A DNA stretch of 64,000 nt from Tissierellia bacterium KA00581 (GTDB lineage Bacteria; Bacillota; Clostridia; Tissierellales; Peptoniphilaceae), in the NCBI GenBank assembly GCA_001552895.1, contig KQ959659.1, forward strand, positions 40,290 to 104,289, in the 5' to 3' direction. Position 1 is the stretch's first letter. Each line of letters opens with the position of its first letter. Shown here in pieces: positions 10,105-19,142 of the stretch. Made by a program: the position numbers and the translations under genes. The notes under the pieces are model-generated. The model worked only from the letters and a program-made list of their open reading frames with translations. It had not been told where the DNA came from and made no database searches.

Positions 10105-11367
10105 TTGGCTAAAATATTAGTTAGAAATAACGGTCCGTTAAAAGGAAGGGTAAAAATTGACGGAGCAAAAAATGCTGCACTTCCTATAATAGCAGCTTCA
10201 TTACTTGGAACAGAACCAATTATTCTAGAAGAAGTTCCTAATTTGGTAGATGTTAAAATAATTTTAAAAGTTTTAGAAAGTTTAGGATCTAAAGTAGAAT
10301 TTTTATCTGAAAATAGAGTTTTGATAGATTCAAGTAAAATTAATTCTTTTACCACAGATAGGAAATTAATGGAAAAGATGAGAGCATCATTTTTAGTAAT
10401 GGGTCCTCTTCTTGCAAGGTTTGGTAAGGCAGAAACATTTTTGCCAGGAGGATGTGCTATCGGATCTAGACCGATTGATTTACATTTAAAAGGATTTAAA
10501 ATTTTAGGAGCAGATATTAAAGAAGAACCTGATAAAATATCTGCAAAGTGTGAAAAACTTGTTGGAGATACGATATATTTGGATTTTCCTTCAGTTGGTG
10601 CAACTCAAAATATAATGATGGCTGCAACTTTAGCAAAGGGTGAAACAATTATAGAAAATGCAGCTAAAGAACCAGAGATAGTTGATCTTGGAAATTTTTT
10701 AAATAAAATGGGAGCTAAAATTTCTGGTGCTGGTACTTCAACTATAAGAATACTTGGAGTTGAAAAATTAAAAGGTACAGTTCATACTATAATTCCAGAT
10801 AGAATTGAAGCGGCAACATTTATGATTGCAGCAGCTATTACAGCTGGAGAAGTTATAATTGAAAATTGTATTTCAAGTCATATAAAACCAGTAATAGCAA
10901 AGCTTAAAGAAACAGGAGCTTATGTTGAAGTTAATGAGGATGAAGATTTAATTTTAGTTGTAGGAAATAAAAATATAAAGGGTACAGATATTAAAACATT
11001 ACCATATCCTGGATTTCCTACAGATGTTCAAGCACAGTTTATGGCATATTTATGTATATGTGAAAATCATGCTAAAGTTACCGAAACTGTTTTTGAAAAT
11101 AGATTTATGCATGTCGAAGAGCTTAATAAAATGGGAGCAATAATAGCAACAAGTGGTAAAGAAGCTAGAATTGCTGGTGTAAATAAATTGATAGGAGCAG
11201 AAGTTAAGGCAACAGATCTTAGAGCGGGAGCTGCTTTAGTTTTAGCAGGACTTGTTGCTGAAGGAACTACAACAATTACAAATGTATATCATATAGATAG
11301 AGGATATAATAATTTTGTTGGTAAAATGAAAGCTTTAGGAGCAAATATAGAAAGAATAGAAGATTAA
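10105..11367 (+). CDS. murA: UDP-N-acetylglucosamine 1-carboxyvinyltransferase
   Basis: First committed step of peptidoglycan synthesis: transfers enolpyruvate from PEP to UDP-GlcNAc. Conserved residues are seen: DGAKNAALP (Lys/Asn pair near the N-terminus), the active-site loop LPGGCAIGSRP with Cys117, and PGFPTDVQAQ with the catalytic Asp. Cys117 is the residue alkylated by fosfomycin in other species. The start is set at TTG 10105 because GGAGGG (10093-10098) ends 6 bases upstream; an ATG at 10081 would put the SD inside the gene. That gives 420 residues, the normal length. A short hairpin separates it from recD2. Confidence 0.92.
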   Translation: MAKILVRNNGPLKGRVKIDGAKNAALPIIAASLLGTEPIILEEVPNLVDVKIILKVLESLGSKVEFLSENRVLIDSSKINSFTTDRKLMEKMRASFLVMGPLLARFGKAETFLPGGCAIGSRPIDLHLKGFKILGADIKEEPDKISAKCEKLVGDTIYLDFPSVGATQNIMMAATLAKGETIIENAAKEPEIVDLGNFLNKMGAKISGAGTSTIRILGVEKLKGTVHTIIPDRIEAATFMIAAAITAGEVIIENCISSHIKPVIAKLKETGAYVEVNEDEDLILVVGNKNIKGTDIKTLPYPGFPTDVQAQFMAYLCICENHAKVTETVFENRFMHVEELNKMGAIIATSGKEARIAGVNKLIGAEVKATDLRAGAALVLAGLVAEGTTTITNVYHIDRGYNNFVGKMKALGANIERIED

Positions 11368-11373
11368 TTGATG

Positions 11374-11394
11374 GGAAACTACTTTGTAGTTTCC
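11374..11394 (+). other. Hairpin without T-run between murA and recD2
   Basis: Perfect 9-bp stem GGAAACTAC/GTAGTTTCC with a three-base TTT loop. No T tract follows, so it is not a classic terminator. It may be an RNA processing or stability element between the two genes. Confidence 0.5.
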
Positions 11395-11414
11395 TACATT
11401 TATATGGAGATTTT

Positions 11415-13640
11415 ATGAAAGTACAAGGATCTGTTTTAAAAGTTAGATATGTAAATGATACAAATGGATATTGTGTTTTTGATTTAAATACACAAGATGG
11501 AGTTGTAAAAGTTGTTGGTATTTTTGATTCTATTTCTGTTGGAGAAATTTTAGAAATAGAAGGAGAGTTTGAATATGATAACAAATATGGTGAACAAATT
11601 AGTGCTAAAACTTATACCAAAAAGCTTCCTGATTCTATAAGTGAAATAGAAAATTATTTATCTAGCGGAATTATTTCTAATATCGGAAGAAAAAATGCAA
11701 AATTAATTGTAGAAAAATTTAAAAATAAAAGTTTAGATATTGTCTTTGATCAGACAGAAAAATTGTTAGATATTAATGGAATAGGTAAAAAAACGATTGA
11801 AAAAATAAAAAAATCTGTAAAATCTTTAAAAAAAAGTAAAGATATTTTATTTTATTTAACAAATTTAGGAATAAGTCTTTCACTATCTAAAAAAATTTAT
11901 AACGTATTTAAAGAAGATACACTTGAAATTATAAATGAAAATCCATATAAACTTATAAAAAATGTAAAAGGTATTGGTTTTTTAAAAGCTGATGAAATAG
12001 CACTTAAAAATAATTTAGATAAAAACAGTCCTTTTAGAATAGAATCTGCTATTATTTATGTTTTATCACAAAAGGCTATTAATTTTGGACATACATACTA
12101 TCCTAAAAATAAGCTTACAAAAGAAGTTGTAAAACTTTTAGATGTACAAGAAGATCTTGTAGAAGCAATATATACAAATCTTTTAATTTCTAATGAGATA
12201 GTTGTTGATTTTTATGATGAAGAAAAAATAATTTATCTTTCATATTTTTATGAAGCTGAAAATTATATTTCAAGTAAAATATCGAAAATGATTTTTAATA
12301 AAGAATTTAAAATTCTTGAAAATATAGATAAAGAAATAGAAGATTTTATCAAAAAATTAAGTATAAAACTTTCAAAAATACAAATATCTGCAATAAAATC
12401 ATGTTTTTTACAAAATGTATCTATTATTACTGGAGGTCCTGGAACAGGAAAAACAACTATAATAAATACTATAGCGAATATATTTTTATCTTTAGGTTAC
12501 AATATAGCATTAGCTGCACCTACAGGAAGAGCAGCTAAAAGAATTGAAGAAACAACTAAGATAGAATCTAAAACAATACATAGACTTTTAGGTTATGTAC
12601 CTAATAAATATGATGATTTTGGATATTTTGAATATAACGAAAAAAATACTCTAGATGTTGATCTTGTAATAATAGATGAAATGAGTATGGTTGATGTATT
12701 ACTTTTTGAAAAACTTTTAAAAGGTATAAAAGAAAGTACAAAATTGATAATAGTTGGAGATGTAGATCAGCTTCCAAGCGTTGGTGCAGGAAATGTATTA
12801 AGAGATTTAATAGAGTCTAACGTGATTAAATATACTAAGCTTACAGATATTTTTAGGCAATCGAAAAAAAGTAATATAATTGTAAATGCTCATAGAATAA
12901 ATAATGGAAAGTACCCAATTTTAAATGAAAAAAATAGTGATTTTTTCTTTTTGAAAACTAATAATCCTATTATAACTAGAAATACTGTAGTTGATTTGAT
13001 AAAAAATCGTCTTCCAAAAGCATATGGTTATAATTTTTATAAAGATATTCAAATTTTAACACAAACTAGAAAAGGCATTTGTGGTGTATATGAACTTAAT
13101 AGAATATTACAAGAAGTTTTAAATCCAAAAACTAAAGACTCATTAGAACTTAATTTTGGGAATAAAGTTTTTAGACTTAATGATAAAGTTATGCAAACTA
13201 AAAATAATTATGATTTATCTTTTACTGATTCAAATGGAGAAGAAGGATTTGGAGTTTATAACGGCGATATGGGAATAGTCTTTGAAATTGATGAAAAAGA
13301 AAAAAAGATTATTGTAAAAATGCAAGATGATAGAACTGTTGAATATGCAGTTGAAGATTTAGATAATTTAGAGCTTTCTTATGCAATAACTATTCATAAA
13401 TCACAAGGGTCAGAATTTAAATCTGTTATAATTCCACTATTTGATAGTTTTTATATGCTTCAAACTAGAAATTTACTTTATACAGCTATAACAAGAGCAA
13501 AGGAAAATATTGTTTTAGTTGGAAATGAAGAAATTATGTTTAATATGATAAATAATAATACTATAAATGATAGATATTCAAATTTAAAAAACAGATTAAA
13601 ATATTTTTTTAAATCAATAGGAGATATGTTAAATGATTAG
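11415..13640 (+). CDS. recD2: RecD2-type SF1B DNA helicase
   Basis: 5'-3' helicase of the RecD/TraA family, found in bacteria independently of RecBC and linked to repair and fork stability. The 741 residues begin with an OB-like N-terminal domain and helix-hairpin-helix segments (DINGIGKKTIEKIKK). The helicase core follows: Walker A GGPGTGKTT near residue 340, Walker B VIIDEMSMVD, the DQLPSVGAGN motif, and a C-terminal UvrD-like segment with TIHKSQGSEF and YTAITRAK. ATG has TGGAG 6 bases upstream. The last 8 bases overlap comF, so the two are co-translated. Confidence 0.9.
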   Translation: MKVQGSVLKVRYVNDTNGYCVFDLNTQDGVVKVVGIFDSISVGEILEIEGEFEYDNKYGEQISAKTYTKKLPDSISEIENYLSSGIISNIGRKNAKLIVEKFKNKSLDIVFDQTEKLLDINGIGKKTIEKIKKSVKSLKKSKDILFYLTNLGISLSLSKKIYNVFKEDTLEIINENPYKLIKNVKGIGFLKADEIALKNNLDKNSPFRIESAIIYVLSQKAINFGHTYYPKNKLTKEVVKLLDVQEDLVEAIYTNLLISNEIVVDFYDEEKIIYLSYFYEAENYISSKISKMIFNKEFKILENIDKEIEDFIKKLSIKLSKIQISAIKSCFLQNVSIITGGPGTGKTTIINTIANIFLSLGYNIALAAPTGRAAKRIEETTKIESKTIHRLLGYVPNKYDDFGYFEYNEKNTLDVDLVIIDEMSMVDVLLFEKLLKGIKESTKLIIVGDVDQLPSVGAGNVLRDLIESNVIKYTKLTDIFRQSKKSNIIVNAHRINNGKYPILNEKNSDFFFLKTNNPIITRNTVVDLIKNRLPKAYGYNFYKDIQILTQTRKGICGVYELNRILQEVLNPKTKDSLELNFGNKVFRLNDKVMQTKNNYDLSFTDSNGEEGFGVYNGDMGIVFEIDEKEKKIIVKMQDDRTVEYAVEDLDNLELSYAITIHKSQGSEFKSVIIPLFDSFYMLQTRNLLYTAITRAKENIVLVGNEEIMFNMINNNTINDRYSNLKNRLKYFFKSIGDMLND

Positions 13641-14286
13641 TGATATGTTAAAAAAAATATTTGATTTATTTTTTTATAATGAAAATTATTGTTTCTTTTG
13701 TAAAGAAGAAAAAATTTATAAAAATTTTTTATGTAAAAATTGTATTGATCGTTTAATAAAATATGATGTTGAAATATATAATGACTATGATGAAAAGAAT
13801 TTAAAAAAAGAAATTATTTATTATTATAAATCAGATATAAAAAATAAAATAAGAGAATTTAAGTTTAAAGATGGAATATATTTAAAAAAGCCTTTTGCTT
13901 CATTAATATATGATTTTTTAGATAAAAAACTATTAGAAAAAATAGATTATATAGCTTATGTTCCATCAAGCAAAAAAAAATTAATACTAAGAGGATATAA
14001 TCATTGTAAATTATTAGCAATAGAAATTTCAAAATATTCTAATAAACCTATTTTTGAAAATTTAAAAAAAATAAAAAATACAAAATCACAACATTTTTTA
14101 TCATTAGAAGAAAGAAGAATAAATTTAAAAAATGCTTTTGAAGTTGATGTTGATTTGACAAAAAAGAAAATTCTTTTGATAGATGATATACATACATCTG
14201 GATCTACGGTATATGAATGCTATAAAGAATTAAAAAGAAAAAATTGTGAATTTGTTTGGATTGTATGTCTTTGTGGAGTTATGTAA
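13633..14286 (+). CDS. comF: ComF family phosphoribosyltransferase-like protein
   Basis: ComF homologue; in competent bacteria ComF is needed for DNA uptake or strand processing, and its biochemical activity is not settled. The 217 residues begin with an intact four-cysteine zinc ribbon (Cys20, Cys23, Cys34, Cys37) and end with a type I PRT-like fold carrying ILLIDDIHTSGST. It overlaps recD2 by 8 bases, with AGGAG 8-9 bases upstream of the start inside recD2. The pairing with a helicase fits a DNA-handling role. No other competence genes are in this window, apart from a prepilin-peptidase-like gene near 39 kb. Confidence 0.87.
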   Translation: MISDMLKKIFDLFFYNENYCFFCKEEKIYKNFLCKNCIDRLIKYDVEIYNDYDEKNLKKEIIYYYKSDIKNKIREFKFKDGIYLKKPFASLIYDFLDKKLLEKIDYIAYVPSSKKKLILRGYNHCKLLAIEISKYSNKPIFENLKKIKNTKSQHFLSLEERRINLKNAFEVDVDLTKKKILLIDDIHTSGSTVYECYKELKRKNCEFVWIVCLCGVM

Positions 14287-14381
14287 AAATAAAAAATATA
14301 AAATAAATTTAAAAAAATTTTTAAAATCTATATTTTGTAAATTATGTTAGAGAAAAAATTATAAAAAATTATAAAAAACTC

Positions 14382-14409
14382 TTGCATTTTTTAAAAAATA
14401 TGGTATAAT
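14382..14409 (+). promoter_or_regulatory. Promoter of the rplJ-rplL operon
   Basis: TTGCAT (14382-14387), 16-base spacer, extended -10 TGGTATAAT with TATAAT at 14404-14409. Transcription should start near 14416, just before the leader RNA. Confidence 0.7.
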
Positions 14410-14424
14410 AAATATGTTAATTTT

Positions 14425-14535
14425 AAAGGCTACCCAAGACTGTAGGGACTTTCGTTTAAAAATCCTACATAGGTGGAAATACTTTGTTGTGTATTTTTAT
14501 CTCTTCTTGGAAGAGATTTTTTTATATGTAGCCTT
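14425..14535 (+). ncRNA. Ribosomal protein L10 leader
   Basis: Structured mRNA leader that binds the L10-L7/L12 complex for autoregulation. The outer stem pairs AAGGCTAC (starting near 14427) with GTAGCCTT (14528-14535). Inside is the conserved CCTACATAGGTGG-like internal segment and an AAATAC/GTATTT hairpin. Position directly before rplJ and the overall fold match the known L10 leader family. Confidence 0.85.
14499..14523 (+). terminator. Intrinsic attenuator inside the L10 leader
   Basis: 8-bp stem ATCTCTTC/GAAGAGAT with TTG loop, followed by seven T (14517-14523), ahead of the rplJ SD. This is a transcription attenuator layout, as known for B. subtilis rplJL. Confidence 0.8.
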
Positions 14536-14551
14536 ATACGGAGGTGAAAAG

Positions 14552-15061
14552 ATGAAAGATTTTGTTTTAGAACAAAAACAAGCTGTTGTTTCTGGAATTA
14601 AAGAAAAAATTGAAAATTCAGGTTCTTTAGTTTTAGTTGATTACAGAGGTTTAACTGTTGAAGAAGTTACAGATCTTAGAAAAAAGTATAGAGAAGCTGG
14701 TGTTCAATATAAAGTTTATAAAAACACTATGATGAAGATAGCTTTTAAAGAATTAGGATTTGAAGATTTTAATCAATATTTACAAGGTCCTAGTGCAGTT
14801 GCTTTTTCAAGTGAAGATGTAACAGCAGCAGCAAGAATTACTAATGAATTTGCAAAAAATAATGAAAAATTAGTTATTAAAGCTGGTATATTAGAAGGAA
14901 AATTATTAGATGCTCAAGAAGTTAAAGCAGTTGCAAATATTCCTTCAAGAGAAGTACTTATCGCAAAGTTACTTGGAAGCTTCAAAGCTCCAGTTTCAAA
15001 CTTTGTTTATATGTTAGATGCTTTAAGAAAAAAGAAAGAAGAACAAGAACAAGCCGTATAG
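14552..15061 (+). CDS. rplJ: 50S ribosomal protein L10
   Basis: Base of the ribosomal stalk, binding 23S rRNA and L7/L12 dimers, and the likely autoregulator of its own mRNA through the leader. The start is placed at ATG 14552 with GGAGGTG 6 bases upstream. The reading frame is open further upstream, but that part is the leader RNA, so the longer version is wrong. At 169 residues it is normal size: an RNA-binding N-terminal domain with VLVDYRGLTVEEVTDLRK and a C-terminal amphipathic helix for L12 binding. Confidence 0.95.
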   Translation: MKDFVLEQKQAVVSGIKEKIENSGSLVLVDYRGLTVEEVTDLRKKYREAGVQYKVYKNTMMKIAFKELGFEDFNQYLQGPSAVAFSSEDVTAAARITNEFAKNNEKLVIKAGILEGKLLDAQEVKAVANIPSREVLIAKLLGSFKAPVSNFVYMLDALRKKKEEQEQAV

Positions 15062-15088
15062 TCGCTTGAAAAATTTAGGAGGTTAATT

Positions 15089-15460
15089 ATGAATTTAGAA
15101 CAAATATTAGAAGCAATAGAACAAATGTCAGTTCTTGAATTAAATGAATTAGTAAAAGCAGCAGAAGAAAAATTTGGAGTTTCTGCATCTGCACCAGTAG
15201 TAGTAGGTGGAGCAGCAGCTGGAGCAGCAGCACCAGCAGCAGAAGAAAAAACAGAATTTGATGTAATTTTAGTATCTGTTGGAGATGAAAAAATGAAAGT
15301 TGTTAAGGCTGTTAAAGATTTAAGCGGTTTAGGATTAAAAGACGCTAAAGCAGTTGTTGATAACGCACCAAAAGCTGTTAAAGAAGGAGTTTCTAAAGAA
15401 GAAGCTGAACAAATGAAAGCTAAATTAGAAGAAGTTGGAGCTACTGTAGAATTAAAGTAG
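15089..15460 (+). CDS. rplL: 50S ribosomal protein L7/L12
   Basis: Multicopy stalk protein that recruits translational GTPases. The 123 residues show the N-terminal dimerisation domain, an Ala/Pro-rich hinge (about 35-53) and the C-terminal domain with [20 protein letters not shown]. It lies 27 bases after rplJ with its own AGGAGG, and its operon ends in a strong terminator. Confidence 0.97.
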   Translation: MNLEQILEAIEQMSVLELNELVKAAEEKFGVSASAPVVVGGAAAGAAAPAAEEKTEFDVILVSVGDEKMKVVKAVKDLSGLGLKDAKAVVDNAPKAVKEGVSKEEAEQMKAKLEEVGATVELK

Positions 15461-15484
15461 TTTATAATTATCAATAATATTATC

Positions 15485-15512
15485 AAAAATTCCTCTTATG
15501 AGGAATTTTTTT
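15485..15512 (+). terminator. Intrinsic terminator of rplJ-rplL
   Basis: 11-bp stem AAAAATTCCTC (15485-15495)/GAGGAATTTTT (15500-15510) with TTAT loop and T-run. Confidence 0.92.
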
Positions 15513-15854
15513 GTGCCTTTTTTTATTATTAATTAAATAATATAAAATAAAATTCTAATTTTCATTTTTTTACAAAGATTTATTAAAAAAAATAAGAATT
15601 AAAGTCATATAGTTATATTATTTCAAAAAAATTACTTATAAAATTTATTAATAATACAAATTTAATTTTACTATAATAATTTATTTTTTAACATTTAACA
15701 TATAAATTGTTTATGATTACTACAAATATATAGATTACGATGGATTAAATTATGTTTTATATTCAAAAAAATTAATTAAAATATAAAAAAATGATTAAAT
15801 TATAACAAAAATAAAAAAATGTTAAAATTAAAAATATCTTTATACTAAAAATCA
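15513..15854. other. AT-rich intergenic stretch with no visible gene
   Basis: Between the rplL terminator and the fhs promoter there is over 300 bp of A/T homopolymer-rich sequence. I see no ORF with an SD, no stable hairpin and no tetrahydrofolate-type riboswitch. Confidence 0.6.
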
Positions 15855-15883
15855 TTGACATTTTATTAAATAAGTTATATACT
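15855..15883 (+). promoter_or_regulatory. Promoter of the fhs folate operon
   Basis: Consensus TTGACA (15855-15860), 17-base spacer, TATACT (15878-15883), about 60 bases before the fhs start. Confidence 0.75.
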
Positions 15884-15943
15884 AAATAAGAGGAACAAAA
15901 GAATTCCTTAATTCAAAATTTTACCAATATGAGGAGGTATTTT

Positions 15944-17614
15944 ATGAAAACAGATGTTCAAATAGCTCAAGAAGCAAAAATGAAACCTATCAAAGAGGTT
16001 TGTAATTATTTAGGATTTCCAGAAGAAGCAATAGAACTTTATGGAAATTATAAGGCAAAAATAAATATTCATCAATTGAAAGATTATGAAAAAAGACCAA
16101 ATGGTAAGCTTATTTTAGTTACTGCTATAACTCCAACTCCAGCAGGAGAAGGAAAAACTACAACTGTTGTAGGGCTTGGAGATGGATTAAACAAAATCGG
16201 TAAAAGAACCTCTTTAGCTCTTAGAGAACCTTCTTTAGGTCCTGTTTTTGGTATTAAAGGTGGTGCAGCTGGAGGAGGATATGCTCAAGTTGTTCCTATG
16301 GAAGATATAAATTTACATTTTACAGGTGATTTTAATGCTATTGGAGCTGCAAATAATCTACTTGCTGCACTTGTTGATAATCATATAAATCATGGAAATG
16401 AATTAGATATAGATGCAAGAACAATAACTTTAAAGCGTGTTGTTGATATGAATGATAGACAACTTCGTTTTATAGTTGATGGATTACATGGTAAAACAAA
16501 TGGTGTTCCTCGTGAAGATGGATTTGAAATAGTTGTAGCATCAGAAGTTATGGCTATTTTGTGTTTGGCAAATGATTTAATGGATTTAAAAGAAAGACTT
16601 GGAAGAATTATAGTTGCTTACAATAGAAAAGGTGAACCGGTAACTGCTAAAGATTTAAAGGCAAATGGTGCAATGGCTGCACTATTAAAAGATGCTATTA
16701 AACCTAATGTAGTTCAAACATTAGAACATACTCCTGCTTTTATTCACGGTGGACCTTTTGCAAATATAGCTCATGGTTGTAATAGTGCAATAGCAACTAA
16801 ACTTGCTTTAAAATATTCTGATTATGTAATTACTGAAGGAGGTTTTGGTGCGGATTTAGGAGCTGAAAAGTTTTTAGATATAAAATGTAGATTTTCAGGA
16901 TTAAAACCAAATGCAGTAGTTATAGTAGCAACAGTAAGGGCATTAAAAATGCATGGTGGACTTGATAAAACAGAACTTGGAAAAGAAGATCTTGTCGCTC
17001 TTGAAAAGGGTCTTCCAAATCTTTTAAAACATGTTGAAAATATTCAAAATGTATTCGGTATACCATCAGTTGTTGCAATTAATAAATTCCCACTTGATAC
17101 AGATGCTGAAATTAAATTGATTGAAGATAAGTGTAAAGAACTTGGAGTAAATGTTGTTCTTTCAGATGTTTGGGCAAAAGGTGGAGAAGGTGCAATAGAA
17201 CTTGCAAAAGAAGTTGTAAAACTTGCTGAAAATGAAAAAGAATTTAATCAAATTTATGATATAGAAGATTCAATAGAAGAAAAGATAAATAAGCTTGTTA
17301 CTAAAGTTTATGGAGGAAGTGGAGTTACATTTTCTGTTGGAGTTAAAAAGAAAATTAAAACAATTGAAAATTTAGGTTTTAAAAATGTACCTATTTGTAT
17401 GGCTAAAACTCAATATTCTTTTTCAGATGATAAGAAAAAATTGGGTAGACCAGAAGGTTTTAAGATTAATATAAAAGATATAAAGATTGCTGCTGGTGCA
17501 GGATTTGCAGTAGTTTATAGTGGAGATGTTATGACTATGCCTGGACTTCCAAAAGTTCCAGCTGCAAATAATATTGATATTACACCAGATGGTAAAATAG
17601 TAGGTTTATTCTAG
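15944..17614 (+). CDS. fhs: Formate-tetrahydrofolate ligase
   Basis: ATP-dependent formation of 10-formyl-THF from formate; entry or exit of C1 units in anaerobes, including glycine and purine fermenters. The start is ATG 15944 with GAGGAGG 6 bases upstream; an ATG at 15929 overlaps that SD. At 556 residues it is the standard length. Visible motifs: P-loop [48 protein letters not shown] and [13 protein letters not shown]. It is the first gene of a five-gene operon that carries every step linking formate, THF one-carbon states and folate polyglutamylation. Confidence 0.96.
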   Translation: MKTDVQIAQEAKMKPIKEVCNYLGFPEEAIELYGNYKAKINIHQLKDYEKRPNGKLILVTAITPTPAGEGKTTTVVGLGDGLNKIGKRTSLALREPSLGPVFGIKGGAAGGGYAQVVPMEDINLHFTGDFNAIGAANNLLAALVDNHINHGNELDIDARTITLKRVVDMNDRQLRFIVDGLHGKTNGVPREDGFEIVVASEVMAILCLANDLMDLKERLGRIIVAYNRKGEPVTAKDLKANGAMAALLKDAIKPNVVQTLEHTPAFIHGGPFANIAHGCNSAIATKLALKYSDYVITEGGFGADLGAEKFLDIKCRFSGLKPNAVVIVATVRALKMHGGLDKTELGKEDLVALEKGLPNLLKHVENIQNVFGIPSVVAINKFPLDTDAEIKLIEDKCKELGVNVVLSDVWAKGGEGAIELAKEVVKLAENEKEFNQIYDIEDSIEEKINKLVTKVYGGSGVTFSVGVKKKIKTIENLGFKNVPICMAKTQYSFSDDKKKLGRPEGFKINIKDIKIAAGAGFAVVYSGDVMTMPGLPKVPAANNIDITPDGKIVGLF

Positions 17615-17636
17615 TAGAATTAAAGAGGAAATGATT

Positions 17637-18275
17637 ATGCAAGAAAAAATGTGTGAAAAAAACATAAGTACTTTCCTTAATGAACTAAAAGACAAACAAC
17701 CAGTACCGGGGGGCGGAGGAGCATCCGCCCTTGTAGGTGCTATAGGAGTTGCACTTTTAAATATGGATGCTATTTATACAACTGGAAATGAAAAGTATAA
17801 AGACGTTCAAGAGGAAATACTTTTACAATTAGAAAAATATTCTCTTTTGATTGAAGAATTAAAAGAATTAGTACAAAAAGATGCAGATGCTTTTTATCCA
17901 CTTTCTAAATGCTATAAAATGCCTAAAAATACAGAAGAAGAAAAGAAGTTAAAAAAAGAAGCATTAGAAGAAAATTTATATAAAGCTGCTATGGTTCCAT
18001 TAGATATAATGGAAAAAGTATATAATGTAAGTTTTCTTGTAGAAAGACTTACAGAAATTGGAAATAAAAGTGTAATTGGAGATGTTGCAACAGGAGCTGT
18101 ATTTTTACAAGGTGCACTTAAAGGGGCATCTTTAAGTGTTTTTGCAAATACTTCATTTATGAAAAACAAAGAAAATGTAAATAATATAAATCAAAAGGCT
18201 TTTAAATTTTTAGATCAAGGAAGTAAAAATTTAGAAAAATCTTTTAAAAAAATTTTTGATAGTTTTTTGAAATAA
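17637..18275 (+). CDS. fchA: Methenyltetrahydrofolate cyclohydrolase (FchA/FTCD-C family)
   Basis: Cyclodeaminase/cyclohydrolase-family protein. Signature PGGGGASALVGAIGVALLNM (residues about 23-42) marks the FTCD C-terminal fold. With no formiminotransferase domain and placed between fhs and folD, it is best read as methenyl-THF cyclohydrolase (FchA), converting 5,10-methenyl-THF to 10-formyl-THF. The start is set at ATG 17637 because AGAGG ends 8 bases before it; an ATG 6 bases earlier has only 2 bases of spacing. This gives 212 residues. A formimino-THF cyclodeaminase role is the alternative, but no histidine-degradation genes are nearby. Confidence 0.85.
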   Translation: MQEKMCEKNISTFLNELKDKQPVPGGGGASALVGAIGVALLNMDAIYTTGNEKYKDVQEEILLQLEKYSLLIEELKELVQKDADAFYPLSKCYKMPKNTEEEKKLKKEALEENLYKAAMVPLDIMEKVYNVSFLVERLTEIGNKSVIGDVATGAVFLQGALKGASLSVFANTSFMKNKENVNNINQKAFKFLDQGSKNLEKSFKKIFDSFLK

Positions 18276-18290
18276 TATATGGAGGCATGT

Positions 18291-19142
18291 ATGACTACTA
18301 TAATGAAAGGTAAAGATGTAGCTATTGACCTTAAAGAAAAGATAAAAAATGGAGTATTAGAGTTAAATAAAAAAGGAAAAAATACAACTTGTGGATTTAT
18401 TAGAGTTGGAGATTCTTCAGCTTCGATTGGTTATGAAAATGCCGCTGTAAAGGTTTTATCATCTTTAGGTATTGAGTGCGTAAAGTTTCATTTTGATGAA
18501 AATATAACTGAAAAAGACTTTATAGAAGAATTAAAAAAAATTGGTAATGACGATAATATAGATGGTTTTTTGCTTTTAAGACCTCTTCCAAAACAGATAG
18601 ATGATGATTTAGTTGGTATGACTATTAATCCTAAAAAAGATATTGATGGAGTTAGTCCATATAATATAGGAGAAGTTTTTTATCCAAAAGAAGATAGTTT
18701 TATTCCATGTACAGCAGCTGCAGTTATGAAAATGATAGAATTTTATAATTTAGACTTAACAGGAAAAACAGCTGTTGTTTTAGGAAGAAGTAATGTTATA
18801 GGAAAACCAGTTGCCATGCTTTTACTTTCTAAAAATGCAACAGTTACTATTTGTCATAGTAAGACCAAAGATTTACAAAAGGTTTGTAAAAATGCTGATA
18901 TTTTAGTTTCAGCTATAGGAAAAGCTCATTTTGTTACAAAAGATTTTGTCAAAGAAGGAGCTATTGTAATTGACGTTGGAACAAATTATGATGAAAATGG
19001 AAAAGTTACAGGAGATGTTGATTTTGAAAGTGTAAGTGAAATTGCAAGTTTTATAAATCCTGTTCCTGGTGGTATTGGATCTATAACTACATCTGTTTTA
19101 GCTGAAAAATGTTTAATTGCAGCAAGAAAGAAGGTAAAATAA
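18291..19142 (+). CDS. folD: Methylene-THF dehydrogenase, FolD family, cyclohydrolase residues lost
   Basis: FolD normally interconverts methylene-, methenyl- and formyl-THF. The start at ATG 18291 has GGAGG 5 bases upstream, giving 283 residues with the Rossmann motif GRSNVIGKPVAMLL and PVPGGIGSITTS at the C-terminus. Tyr48 aligns with the conserved YxxxK tyrosine, but the catalytic Lys (E. coli Lys54) is replaced by Ala52 in SIGYENAAVK. The conserved Gln of VQLPLP is Leu96 in LLRPLP. The Asp of KDIDG is kept. Known biochemistry says loss of that Lys abolishes cyclohydrolase while dehydrogenase survives. The upstream FchA would supply the missing step, so this is probably a monofunctional dehydrogenase. 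Confidence 0.9.
   Translation: MTTIMKGKDVAIDLKEKIKNGVLELNKKGKNTTCGFIRVGDSSASIGYENAAVKVLSSLGIECVKFHFDENITEKDFIEELKKIGNDDNIDGFLLLRPLPKQIDDDLVGMTINPKKDIDGVSPYNIGEVFYPKEDSFIPCTAAAVMKMIEFYNLDLTGKTAVVLGRSNVIGKPVAMLLLSKNATVTICHSKTKDLQKVCKNADILVSAIGKAHFVTKDFVKEGAIVIDVGTNYDENGKVTGDVDFESVSEIASFINPVPGGIGSITTSVLAEKCLIAARKKVK

Noticed and set aside
14414..14551. N-terminal extension of L10 by 46 residues
   Set aside because: The region is the structured L10 leader RNA; GGAGGTG before ATG 14552 fixes the true start.
15884..15943. Tetrahydrofolate riboswitch upstream of fhs
   Set aside because: The fhs leader is only about 60 bases of AT-rich sequence, with none of the conserved THF riboswitch core.
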